The notes under the pieces are model-generated. The model made no database searches. It saw only the letters and a list, made by a program, of their open reading frames with translations, and was not told the origin of the DNA. The translations under genes were made by a program, and so were the position numbers. A stretch of DNA of 64,000 bases from Rurimicrobium sp040387755 (GTDB lineage: Bacteria > Bacteroidota > Bacteroidia > Chitinophagales > Chitinophagaceae): positions 1-64,000 of the forward strand of contig JAZKDB010000003.1 of assembly GCA_040387755.1 (NCBI GenBank), written 5' to 3'. Below are positions 11,478 to 19,726 of this stretch, piece by piece. The first letter of the stretch is position 1; the number at the start of each line of letters is the position of its first letter.

Positions 11478-12341
11478 TTATTTGCTGGTATTTTCTGTGT
11501 AATCTTTAAGGATACTGTTAAGAATTTCTTTTCTTTTTTCAGACCAGTTTTTTGAGCCGGTATCGGTTTTGGGTATTTCAAAATTCTGAGCAAAGAAATA
11601 AACATAATTACGCTCATCACTTTTGTTCATTGAACCCTCTTTCTCTTTTACCTTAACCTCGTATTCTGCAAACCCAACTGTCCAAAGTATTTTGGCAGTA
11701 TCATTTTCACCCCATCCTGTTTTGTAATACAGTTTGCGGCTATCAGTATTTTCCCTTAACATCAAGCTTCGGGTAATACGTTGAGTACGATCTGTAAAGG
11801 GTAATTGATTGAAATACAGCTTTCTTACAAATCCAACCTGCTCGTCTGCAGATGTTTTAAGTGTATTATCTGTCCAGCAAGTTGCTACTGAATCGCCCAG
11901 TTTTTGATTGCCGTAACGGACGGTGTCGAGAAAGTGCTGTAATCTTTCCTTGCCAATTCTGCGGGCAATCTCCTTGAAAAAAGGTTCTGAGCTTACTTCA
12001 AAGGCTTCTCTCAAAGTCAAATCTTTATCCCAGTCTGGTCTGCCTGTAGAATCGCCGTCAAAAGGTATAATGAATTTATCGTCCTGCACAACACCCAATT
12101 CCAGTGCTACCAGACTCAACATGATTTTGAAAGTAGATGCGGGCAGGTAATGGGCTGTGTCGTGATTGAGATTATAATAGTGGACAGCATCGTGGGCTTG
12201 ATCACGCAGGATAAAGCCTGCATTTTTAATGCCTTCGGCCTCGTAATATTTACCCCAATTGCTGTGCTCGTGAATACGCGCATCTCTGCAGGAAAAAAAA
12301 GTGCTGATACTTAATAAACAAAAGACAAAAAGACGATTCAT
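11478..12341 (-). CDS. Class D beta-lactamase-like / penicillin-binding transpeptidase lipoprotein
   Basis: This is a 287-residue protein starting at ATG 12341. The signal peptide ends in TFFSC, so Cys18 is a likely lipidation site. Class D landmarks are present in order: PASTFK (Ser69 nucleophile, Lys72), RPDWDKDLTLREAF, ARRIG, YGN (143-145), the CWTDNTLKTSA segment and KTGWG (207-211). The second motif, S-x-V in OXA enzymes, reads S-S-E at 117-119. That places a Glu where a hydrophobic residue normally shields the carboxylated lysine. Hydrolysis of beta-lactams is therefore uncertain. A cell-wall-sensing or transpeptidase-like role, or an altered lactamase, is equally possible. It heads the minus-strand cluster with the FMN reductase and DCC genes. 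Confidence 0.85.
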   Translation of the reverse strand: MNRLFVFCLLSISTFFSCRDARIHEHSNWGKYYEAEGIKNAGFILRDQAHDAVHYYNLNHDTAHYLPASTFKIMLSLVALELGVVQDDKFIIPFDGDSTGRPDWDKDLTLREAFEVSSEPFFKEIARRIGKERLQHFLDTVRYGNQKLGDSVATCWTDNTLKTSADEQVGFVRKLYFNQLPFTDRTQRITRSLMLRENTDSRKLYYKTGWGENDTAKILWTVGFAEYEVKVKEKEGSMNKSDERNYVYFFAQNFEIPKTDTGSKNWSEKRKEILNSILKDYTENTSK

Positions 12342-12473
12342 ATTGTTATTGGAGAATAAAAAACTATTGAGGTGCAAAGATAAACCGAATTAATGAGCAG
12401 ACCTTAAACTTAAATTGATAATAACTACTAAAGAATAACTGTTTGTTATGCGTTTTTTTGTTTGCTTTGCAAG

Positions 12474-13694
12474 GTGAATCTTCCATTACTCATTGCCCGC
12501 AGATATTTGATGAAACAAAAAGGCGCATTTTCGTCTTTCATCATCAAAATGGCTATTGTGGCTACCTCACTTAGTGTGGCAGTGATGATATTGTCTGTAT
12601 GTGTTATCGGGGGATTTAAAATGGTTATTCGCGAGAAGATCTATAGTTTTTGGGGTCACGTATTGGTTGTGCCATTTAACGATAATCCAACGAACATTAT
12701 CTCCCCTAACCCGGTATTGTACAGTGATAAAATTTTGAAGTTGATACAAAATGACCCTCATGTAGCAAGTGTTTCAAAATTTGTGGTACGTCCCGCAATT
12801 TTACAAAGCAAAGGGCAAATGGAGGGTTTAAGGCTAAAGGGCGTTGATCCCTCGTATAAAATGTCCGAATCGCTGAATCTTAAAGGAGCAACGATAAAGT
12901 TCAACGATACAGATTATTCTAAGGATGTTATTTTGTCCCGTACTACAGCCAATAAATTATTGTTGAATGTTGGTGATAATGTTTTGTTTTATTTTTTGGA
13001 ATCGGGGTCAACTGTGCCACGCATCCGTAAATTGAAAGTATCTGGAATCTATCATACTGGTATGGAAGATGTGGATCAGTATCTTGCGATTTGCGATATC
13101 AGACTACTACAGCATATCAACAATTGGACACCCGAACAGATTAATGGTTATCAGGTTGTGGCGAAAGAGGAGCGTTATACCGATACGATAGCAAACATGG
13201 TTTTCAAAAACACAGAATTAACCTCTCAAACCATTTCAGATAGTTTTCCGGGAATTGTGGATTGGCTGAATGTTCAGGATTTGAGTGTTAGAATTTTATT
13301 GATTATTATGAGTATTGTTGCTACTATAAGTATGGGGGCAGCATTAATCATACTGATTGTTGAGCGTGCAAGCATTACCGGATTACTAAAAGCCCTTGGC
13401 TTAAGTAATTCAGCCACGCAAAAGATATTCCTATATATTGCTTTGCTTACCGGCTCTTTGGGGGTGCTTTTTGGAAATATACTTGCTATTGGTGTTTGTT
13501 TGATGCAGCAAAAGTTTGGCTTCCTTAAAATGAATGAGGCAAATTACTTTATGGATACAGTACCGATGAGGTTAGACTTCGGGTACATATTAGTAGTTGA
13601 TTTGGCAACCTTGCTTATAACTGTTTTGTGTATGTGGTTGCCCACTATTTATGTACGGCGGATGCAGCCTGCCAAAGTGTTGCAATTTAAATAG
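12474..13694 (+). CDS. FtsX-like permease of the LolC/LolE (lipoprotein-releasing) type
   Basis: This is an ABC permease of about 406 residues. NLPLLIARRYL at the N-terminus is the usual opening of this family and supports GTG at 12474; a TTG at 12462 is the alternative. One transmembrane segment (residues 26-50) is followed by a large periplasmic MacB-PCD-like domain, then three C-terminal segments in the FtsX domain (roughly 270-295, 320-345, 370-395). Family members extract lipoproteins from the inner membrane with a LolD ATPase, but no ATPase gene is adjacent. The start lies 130 bp from the divergent beta-lactamase-like gene. The next gene starts 43 bp downstream. Confidence 0.88.
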   Translation: MNLPLLIARRYLMKQKGAFSSFIIKMAIVATSLSVAVMILSVCVIGGFKMVIREKIYSFWGHVLVVPFNDNPTNIISPNPVLYSDKILKLIQNDPHVASVSKFVVRPAILQSKGQMEGLRLKGVDPSYKMSESLNLKGATIKFNDTDYSKDVILSRTTANKLLLNVGDNVLFYFLESGSTVPRIRKLKVSGIYHTGMEDVDQYLAICDIRLLQHINNWTPEQINGYQVVAKEERYTDTIANMVFKNTELTSQTISDSFPGIVDWLNVQDLSVRILLIIMSIVATISMGAALIILIVERASITGLLKALGLSNSATQKIFLYIALLTGSLGVLFGNILAIGVCLMQQKFGFLKMNEANYFMDTVPMRLDFGYILVVDLATLLITVLCMWLPTIYVRRMQPAKVLQFK

Positions 13695-13737
13695 AAAACG
13701 ATTTTCCTCTCGCACACAATTACAAATTAGATTAACA

Positions 13738-14559
13738 GTGAAAAAGACTGCCCCCTTTCTCTTATTTCTCTTGGTTTTTGCTGCCTGTAAAGAGTCTGGC
13801 GATACAAAGACAACTACGCCGCAGAATGCTGCAAAGCCGATACCGACTATTAAGTATGAGTTGCTTGCCCGTTTCCCCCATGACAGCAGTTTGTTTACAG
13901 AAGGGCTTTTGGTGCATCAGGGCCAGCTTTTCGAAAGTACAGGATCGCCGGAAGGGTTGCCGAATACGGAGTCAATGATAGGGGTCAATAATTTAGAAAC
14001 GGGCATGTTTGAACAGAAGATAAAATTAGACCGAAGCGTTTATTTTGGTGAAGGTATTTGTATCCTTAAGAATAAGGTTTATCAGCTTACTTATCAAAAT
14101 CAGGAGGCTTTTGTTTACCATTTTCCTTCATTTGCTCTTGCAGGAAAATTTAAATATAGCAATAAGGAGGGCTGGGGTTTGACTACAGATGGCACACAAC
14201 TTGTCATGAGTGATGGTACGAGTCAACTTAGCTTTATTGATCCTGAGACATTCCGACTTGTTCGTAGTTTACCCATAACAGCTAATGGTTTTGCCCAGAA
14301 TTATTTAAACGAACTGGAGTATATCAAAGGATATATCTATGCCAATATCTGGATGACCAATCTGATTGTAAAAATAGACCCAAAGACTGGTTTTATTGTT
14401 GGCCAGATTGATATGAGCCCATTAGTTGCTGAAGAGCGTAAAAGAAAGGTCAATATTGATGTAATGAATGGTATTGCCTATGATTCGGCAAAAAACAAGG
14501 TATATGTAACCGGAAAATTATGGACGAGCATCTATGAAATTTCATTCCCGTATGAATAG
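13738..14559 (+). CDS. Glutamine cyclotransferase (glutaminyl-peptide cyclotransferase), lipoprotein
   Basis: A 273-residue protein is read from GTG at 13738. This start gives a clean lipoprotein signal (KKTAPFLLFLLVFAAC); a longer frame beginning inside the upstream gene does not. The body matches the plant/bacterial glutamine cyclotransferase family, a five-bladed propeller: FPHDSSLFTEGLL, FESTGSPEG, YQLTYQNQEAFVY, EGWGLTTDG, LNELEYIKGYIYANIW and NGIAYD. The enzyme would convert N-terminal glutamine to pyroglutamate on exported proteins. Mature T9SS and lipoprotein substrates often begin with Gln in this phylum, which fits an envelope location. It follows the permease gene closely and ends 27 bp from a convergent gene. 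Confidence 0.88.
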   Translation: MKKTAPFLLFLLVFAACKESGDTKTTTPQNAAKPIPTIKYELLARFPHDSSLFTEGLLVHQGQLFESTGSPEGLPNTESMIGVNNLETGMFEQKIKLDRSVYFGEGICILKNKVYQLTYQNQEAFVYHFPSFALAGKFKYSNKEGWGLTTDGTQLVMSDGTSQLSFIDPETFRLVRSLPITANGFAQNYLNELEYIKGYIYANIWMTNLIVKIDPKTGFIVGQIDMSPLVAEERKRKVNIDVMNGIAYDSAKNKVYVTGKLWTSIYEISFPYE

Positions 14560-14586
14560 TCGGTTGTATAATGCAACGGAATCAGT

Positions 14587-16074
14587 CTAATTCCCAAGCC
14601 TGTTTAACCCGGCTTTGGCTAATTGGTCTATAGAAGATTGAAAGTCGTGATTACGCATCGTAAGGCAATCAGTAAATTGCATAATAGCCTCTTTGTTATT
14701 GCCTTGCCTTTCGTAAATAAATCCTTTATGTAAAGCTGCTCTTGCAGCATAGTATTCCCTCTTGTTGCGCCCCATTTGTACAGTAGCAGAGTAGAACTGA
14801 AGAGCCTTCTCGTCGTTTTTTAACTCTTCAAAAATTCTGCCGTAGCGAAAATTGTACTCCAGAATATTGGCGGTGTTGCTCAGTTTGTTTTTGTCTATAC
14901 TTTGGATGTGAATAAGAGCTTTGTTATAAATCCCGCCATCAATCAGCAATCTTACTTCGAGTAAGGTAGGTAATGGCCATTTCGGGTTTTCGGCAAATCG
15001 TTGTGCTTGCTTATCAGCGTCTGTAGCAGTATTCCCATTGTTTTTTACATGGACCAGATATTGAGTAGCCAGACGCTCATTGTTTTGTAAATAAGCTACC
15101 CAGGAAGTTTTCAACCAAGCATCTTTAACAAAGTGACGGCCTTTATATTCTTTCAGAAATTGCTGGTACACTTGTTGGCATTTCATGTCTAACCTTGCCA
15201 ACATTGATTCTGCCAGCTCATATTTTAATATAGGGTATTGGTGATATTGATCTATTCTTGCTGCTTTGCTCAGAATAGTATGTGCAACTTCAGCCTTGCG
15301 ATAATTTAATGCCAGATTTGCTTTTATAAAACTGCGCATCAGATTATTCTGCTCGTTGTATTGAGCTCCGTTGATGTATTTCCATGCAGTCTCCTGAGCG
15401 CTTTGAAGATAGAATTTCAGGTAGGTATAATAGATCATTGCTTCTTCATGCATGGGGGCATTACCATCGGGATGTGCATTCAGGTAATGTGTGATTTCAG
15501 AAAGACCTTTATTGATATTGCCTTTAATACCAAATATCGAGCCAATCCATTTGTAGTTTTCTGGCATGGCACCTGCCACTGCCTGTTCCAATCCCAGCAA
15601 TACTTTGTTTTCTTCAAAATCAGGATAGGAGGACTTGTTTTCTCTAAGCAGTAAAAACGATTTCCGGAACCTTGTGGCTGCTTTAAAATCATCACCAAAG
15701 CGGAGGTGAACCATGGCCCAGTGTAATTGAATATTGGCTCGGCAGAACAGGTGCCATGGGCTTTTTTCATCACCTTTTTCTAATAATGTTAACCTGCTTT
15801 CCAGTTTAATCTTTGATTTGTGATATTCATTTTCGTCGCCATTAAATAGCAATTCAAGGCAATCGGCATAATCAGCCAGATAGTGAGGAATTAAATTGTC
15901 AGGGTTTTTGAGTAGTTCGGTTTTGAGCAGGGCATTTGCTTCTTCGTTTTGCAATGACATTAAATGTTGATATGCCCTGAGGCAATTGCTGTTGAAATTG
16001 TAATGATATCCAACAGCAAAGGCATGACAATGCAAAATAAATGAAGATAATAGTAGAATAGCAAAACGCTTCAT
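14587..16074 (-). CDS. Secreted TPR-repeat protein of unknown function
   Basis: This is a 495-residue protein from ATG 16074, chosen because it starts a signal peptide (MKRFAILLLSSFILHCHAFA). A longer frame upstream would overlap comEC. The body is all-helical with tetratricopeptide-like repeats, such as ANALLKTELLKNPDNLIPHY and a C-terminal set around DEKALQFYSATVQMGRNKREYYAARAALHKGF. No catalytic motif is seen. The gene begins 19 bp after comEC on the same strand and is probably transcribed with it. The TPR fold suggests a protein-protein scaffold in the periplasm; nothing more specific can be said. Confidence 0.75.
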   Translation of the reverse strand: MKRFAILLLSSFILHCHAFAVGYHYNFNSNCLRAYQHLMSLQNEEANALLKTELLKNPDNLIPHYLADYADCLELLFNGDENEYHKSKIKLESRLTLLEKGDEKSPWHLFCRANIQLHWAMVHLRFGDDFKAATRFRKSFLLLRENKSSYPDFEENKVLLGLEQAVAGAMPENYKWIGSIFGIKGNINKGLSEITHYLNAHPDGNAPMHEEAMIYYTYLKFYLQSAQETAWKYINGAQYNEQNNLMRSFIKANLALNYRKAEVAHTILSKAARIDQYHQYPILKYELAESMLARLDMKCQQVYQQFLKEYKGRHFVKDAWLKTSWVAYLQNNERLATQYLVHVKNNGNTATDADKQAQRFAENPKWPLPTLLEVRLLIDGGIYNKALIHIQSIDKNKLSNTANILEYNFRYGRIFEELKNDEKALQFYSATVQMGRNKREYYAARAALHKGFIYERQGNNKEAIMQFTDCLTMRNHDFQSSIDQLAKAGLNRLGN

Positions 16075-16093
16075 AAAGGCTGCAAAAATACAA

Positions 16094-18157
16094 TTATTTG
16101 AATGCAGTGGGGAGGTTAAAAGCTCCATCAGTTTTAGTGTTATGAAGTTTGATATTGGCAATGCCACATTGCTCAATCCATTCTCTGGTCTGATATTGGT
16201 TTTGGTTATTAGCTATAACAATTTGTTCGGGAGAAAATGCTGTCGCTAATTCATTTACATTAATATGCTTCTTCCAGGATTTTACAATAATGATATCTAT
16301 AGGAAACGGATTCTCAGTCTTAGTAGTACTATCAAGTAAGAGTATTTTCTTGTTTCGGATTAGTAAAACCTTCTTTTTATTTTGCTCCTCTTTCTCAGGA
16401 TTATACAATCCAATATGTGCATTTCGGGTAATCCAATCTTCTTTCTCTTCTCCACTTAAAATGGAATACGTATTGGCTCTTATCAGTTCACATTGTGTTG
16501 CCTTGCTTTGATTAAACACAATCAGCTGTTCCCTTTCCAAAATCTGCAGGCTTTTTTGCAGATGAATGAATGACATAAGTAGCAGAGCGAGGACAGAAGC
16601 CCAGATTGCATGCTTTCTTTTGAGCAATATCGAAATGGCAATACTTCCGATGAAAAAGTACAACAGCAATAAGATAGATAAAGGAAGGTTTATCGTTTTG
16701 AATGATTTAAAGTTAATTGGTTGTAGAAAATATATGCATTTATGAAAAACTTCCGAAATAGTAACAATAAGTGTAGATATCACAGTGGCTATAAATCCGG
16801 TTTGGGAAAAGATAATCAACAACATTCCCAGAAGGAGAACTGCGCCCATGGCCACGCTGGCTATTACATTGGCAATAATGAACATAATTGGAAAGTTGTG
16901 AAAGTAATATGCCACCAAAGGAGCAACTAGTATTTCTGCGGCAATACTTGCGGCTATAGTATTGTTGAAGAATTGAGCTATTTTGTTCTTTGGCTTAAAT
17001 ACAGTAGCCAATGATGGGTAGAAGACAATCAGTGATAAAACAGCAGTAAAGGAAAGTTGAAACCCAATGGCAAATAACCACATGGGCTGAAACAGTAATA
17101 GCAAAAAAGCTGTACTGAAAAGTTGATTTAGTGGATTATTTCCTTGACCTGTAAGTTTTCCCAATGCCAAAATACTAAACATCAATGCTGCCCTTAGTGC
17201 AGGAGTGGACGCGCCGGCAAGTAATACGTAGAACCAGATTAGTGCCAGGCCGAGCAGTATTTTTAGCCATTCATGCCTCTTGCTTTTGATAAAGCCTAAG
17301 AAAAAGCCAATGGCGACAAATAATATGGCAACGTGTGCTCCGGAGATAGAAATGATATGAATAATTCCAGTATCCGAATATGCTTCCCGTGTGTTTGGGT
17401 CAATATCATGTTCGTCGCCAATAATCATGGCTTTTAGCAAAGCATTGGTTGTGCTATCTATAATATGGTGGTTGATAGAATTGATGCAATATTGATGTGC
17501 CAGGTCAAGCAAGGTATAATCTGCTCTGTTTTTTTGAGCATAAACCAGTAACTGATTCGGATAAAGAAACTGTTGTAGATAAAGGTTTTTTCGTGCGCAT
17601 ATTTTTTGATAATCCATTTCAAACGGATTGCCGGCATTTCGGATAAATTGCCATTGGTTGGGTAATAATAATGTATCTCCTTTGTTTATGTTTGGTTGAT
17701 TCCCTGTTTTAAATACGTAAAGACTTGCCTTTGTGTCCTCCGGATTTGCTTTTACATCCTGAAGCGTATTGATAATCCGCAATGTATACTTTATAGTTTT
17801 GGTTTTTAATTCGGGCTTTGCAATAACCACCGCCATGCAGGAATTTTTTGACTGTTTCTCCTTTACAATTGTAAGCGCACCGCGGCTTTCATCCTGTAAG
17901 TAACAAATAGTGCATGCCAGCGAAGCGGGGAGTATAATTGAAACAATAGAAGACAATAGCTTTAATCTTTTTGAACTTAACGAATAGGTGATAATTGCTA
18001 TACCCGCAGCACAAATTGCTGAGCTGATTATTGTCCCATTAGTACATTGACCAATTGTTGTATGGTCGTAAATTAATATCCCCATAACAAAGGATATGAG
18101 TAATCGCAATACTGGAGTTTGCTCCCAGATAGATGCCTGTTTAATAGGAGTGTTCAT
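16094..18157 (-). CDS. comEC: ComEC/Rec2 family DNA-uptake channel protein
   Basis: This is a 687-residue polytopic membrane protein. It has an N-terminal pair of membrane segments, an OB-like DUF4131 region, then the competence core, opened by LLKAMIIGDEHDID and GIIHIISISGAHVAIL (the SGxH motif). A further eight or so segments follow to about residue 520. The C-terminal 150 residues occupy the place of the metallo-beta-lactamase domain of long ComEC proteins but lack its HxHxDH motif, so that part is degenerate or reduced, as in many Bacteroidota. The protein would form the inner-membrane channel for single-stranded DNA during transformation. Other competence genes are not in the window. ATG at 18157. 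Confidence 0.9.
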   Translation of the reverse strand: MNTPIKQASIWEQTPVLRLLISFVMGILIYDHTTIGQCTNGTIISSAICAAGIAIITYSLSSKRLKLLSSIVSIILPASLACTICYLQDESRGALTIVKEKQSKNSCMAVVIAKPELKTKTIKYTLRIINTLQDVKANPEDTKASLYVFKTGNQPNINKGDTLLLPNQWQFIRNAGNPFEMDYQKICARKNLYLQQFLYPNQLLVYAQKNRADYTLLDLAHQYCINSINHHIIDSTTNALLKAMIIGDEHDIDPNTREAYSDTGIIHIISISGAHVAILFVAIGFFLGFIKSKRHEWLKILLGLALIWFYVLLAGASTPALRAALMFSILALGKLTGQGNNPLNQLFSTAFLLLLFQPMWLFAIGFQLSFTAVLSLIVFYPSLATVFKPKNKIAQFFNNTIAASIAAEILVAPLVAYYFHNFPIMFIIANVIASVAMGAVLLLGMLLIIFSQTGFIATVISTLIVTISEVFHKCIYFLQPINFKSFKTINLPLSILLLLYFFIGSIAISILLKRKHAIWASVLALLLMSFIHLQKSLQILEREQLIVFNQSKATQCELIRANTYSILSGEEKEDWITRNAHIGLYNPEKEEQNKKKVLLIRNKKILLLDSTTKTENPFPIDIIIVKSWKKHINVNELATAFSPEQIVIANNQNQYQTREWIEQCGIANIKLHNTKTDGAFNLPTAFK

Positions 18158-18266
18158 TTAATGGCTTTGGCCAAAAGTAATAAGCTTCGTTTTTTAAAAG
18201 TGTAATAATTAGAGATTGCCAAAAACTCGTTTTATTTTCGCACAATCTATAAAAGGTACCTCAAAT

Positions 18267-19115
18267 ATGAAGTCCACTCTTTATTCCGTTTTATCTCTCG
18301 GCTTTCTGGTTTTATTGAATAGCTGTGGTTCAGGTTCTGCACCCAAAAACAGAGGAGCCATCGTTTTTGGCGATTCTGCTACCATCGTTACGGAGACAGA
18401 CCCCAGATATTTAAGCAATAATGTAGAGGATATAGTAGCTGTGGAGCAAGTAGTTAAGGCCGATACCCCTCAGGCTTCTGAAATCTTGAAAAAAGATAGT
18501 GTAGAAGTTGTTCCGCCAACTGCGGCAAGGAAGGAAGAGTTGAAAGATTTAGATAGAAAAAATGGGCTAAGTGCTCCGTTTAAAGGTTTGAGTGTTTTTA
18601 TCGCTAATGTAGAAGCACGTGAGGGTAAATCTGTTAATTGGGATAAAGCAAAAGGTGCCTCTTTTACACTTCAGCAAGGCGAACTTAATGGCAAGACGCT
18701 CGTAATAGAGGGTGCAGGCATCAGTAAAGTGATGCAGCGCAGTCAGACGGTTGTTGTGCTAAAGACAGAAAATGGTAAGTCATTTAAATTGTCCTTTCCA
18801 TCGTCTAACAGCGAATGGCAAACCTTGAGAGGTTCAAACGGGAAATATACTATTTCAGGTGTTGGAAAAGGTCAATTAAAGTACAATAGTAAATTTTCTC
18901 CGAATGCTTTGAAAAATGCTACACAGAAGCTTGCCCGTAACAACAGAATGAGCAGGAAAGAGGAGCAAAAACTATTGAATACCATTCGCAATGTCCGTAA
19001 TCCAAACCAATCACCCTGCAGCGTAGCACTGCAAAGTGTGGTTTGGAAAATTTCGGGAAAAGATGCTTCTGGCAAATCAATTGAACGCGAATTGCGTATT
19101 GATATCAACTTATAA
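18267..19115 (+). CDS. Lipoprotein of unknown function
   Basis: This is a 282-residue protein from ATG 18267. This start gives a lipoprotein signal ending LLNSC with Cys20; the open frame continues upstream without a signal. After an acidic, low-complexity linker (residues 40-105) comes a folded region rich in beta-strand (KGLSVFIANVEAREG, GKTLVIEGAGISKVM, KSFKLSFPSSNSEW). A basic helical stretch follows near residues 210-255 (NATQKLARNNRMSRKEEQK), then a final strand region. No family is recognised. It is monocistronic: divergent from comEC (109 bp) and convergent with the RidA gene (1 bp between stops). Confidence 0.7.
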   Translation: MKSTLYSVLSLGFLVLLNSCGSGSAPKNRGAIVFGDSATIVTETDPRYLSNNVEDIVAVEQVVKADTPQASEILKKDSVEVVPPTAARKEELKDLDRKNGLSAPFKGLSVFIANVEAREGKSVNWDKAKGASFTLQQGELNGKTLVIEGAGISKVMQRSQTVVVLKTENGKSFKLSFPSSNSEWQTLRGSNGKYTISGVGKGQLKYNSKFSPNALKNATQKLARNNRMSRKEEQKLLNTIRNVRNPNQSPCSVALQSVVWKISGKDASGKSIERELRIDINL

Positions 19116-19116
19116 T

Positions 19117-19533
19117 TTAGTCAGCGATTGCAATGCACTTCAATTCAATAGCAATTGGAGTGGGTAACGCATTTATGGAGCAGGTGGTACGACAAGGCAA
19201 ATTGTCTTTAAAATATTCTGCATATACCCTGTTGTAGGTTTGGAAATCCCTTTTCATATCTACCAGAAACACCGTTACATCTACAAGTTTATCCCAGCTG
19301 CTGCCACATTCCTCAAGGACAAGTTTTACATTGTCAAATACGCTTCGGCATTGAGCTTCAAAGTCAAATTCCAGAAAATTACCGTATTTGTCCAGTTTAA
19401 GTCCGGGGATTTCGTCAGTTCCTGCTTTGCGCGGACCTATTCCAGAAAGAAATAGTAAACCAGCAGCTTTTCTTGCGTGAGGATATAATCCCACAGGTTT
19501 GGGTGCCTTATCTAAAAAATGTTTTTCGGACAT
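19117..19533 (-). CDS. RidA family (YjgF/YER057c/UK114) protein
   Basis: This is a 138-residue single-domain protein. Family hallmarks are visible: an N-terminal strand with LYPHARKAAGLLFLSGIGPR, QCRSVFDNVKLVLEECGSSWDKLVDVTVFLVDM and YNRVYAEYF. A C-terminal CRTTCSINALPTPIAIELKCIA places the conserved Arg/Glu region where RidA deaminates reactive enamines or imines. The RTT..ALP..IE arrangement resembles the 2-aminomuconate deaminase-like branch rather than canonical RidA (RxxV/AxxLP). It has its own promoter upstream and ends 1 bp from the convergent lipoprotein gene. Confidence 0.88.
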   Translation of the reverse strand: MSEKHFLDKAPKPVGLYPHARKAAGLLFLSGIGPRKAGTDEIPGLKLDKYGNFLEFDFEAQCRSVFDNVKLVLEECGSSWDKLVDVTVFLVDMKRDFQTYNRVYAEYFKDNLPCRTTCSINALPTPIAIELKCIAIAD

Positions 19534-19549
19534 GTCTTTTGTTTGAAGT

Positions 19550-19579
19550 CAAAAATACATTGAAAACGAACATTTCAAA
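19550..19579 (-). promoter_or_regulatory. Bacteroidota-type promoter for the RidA gene
   Basis: On the minus strand, TTTG (19579-19576) is followed after 18 nt by TATTTTTG (19557-19550). This matches the -33 TTTG and -7 TAnnTTTG consensus, and it lies 17 bp before the ATG. Confidence 0.6.
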
Positions 19580-19726
19580 GGCTTTCAAAATATTCAAATA
19601 TATCACTTGTAAAATAAATTACTACTATGTTAAGAAAATATGAAATTTTGGTATGATTTTTGGATTAAACATTTTAACTTGTTCTAGAATTTGAACGCAT
19701 TTTACTATATCCACAAATATTTGGTT

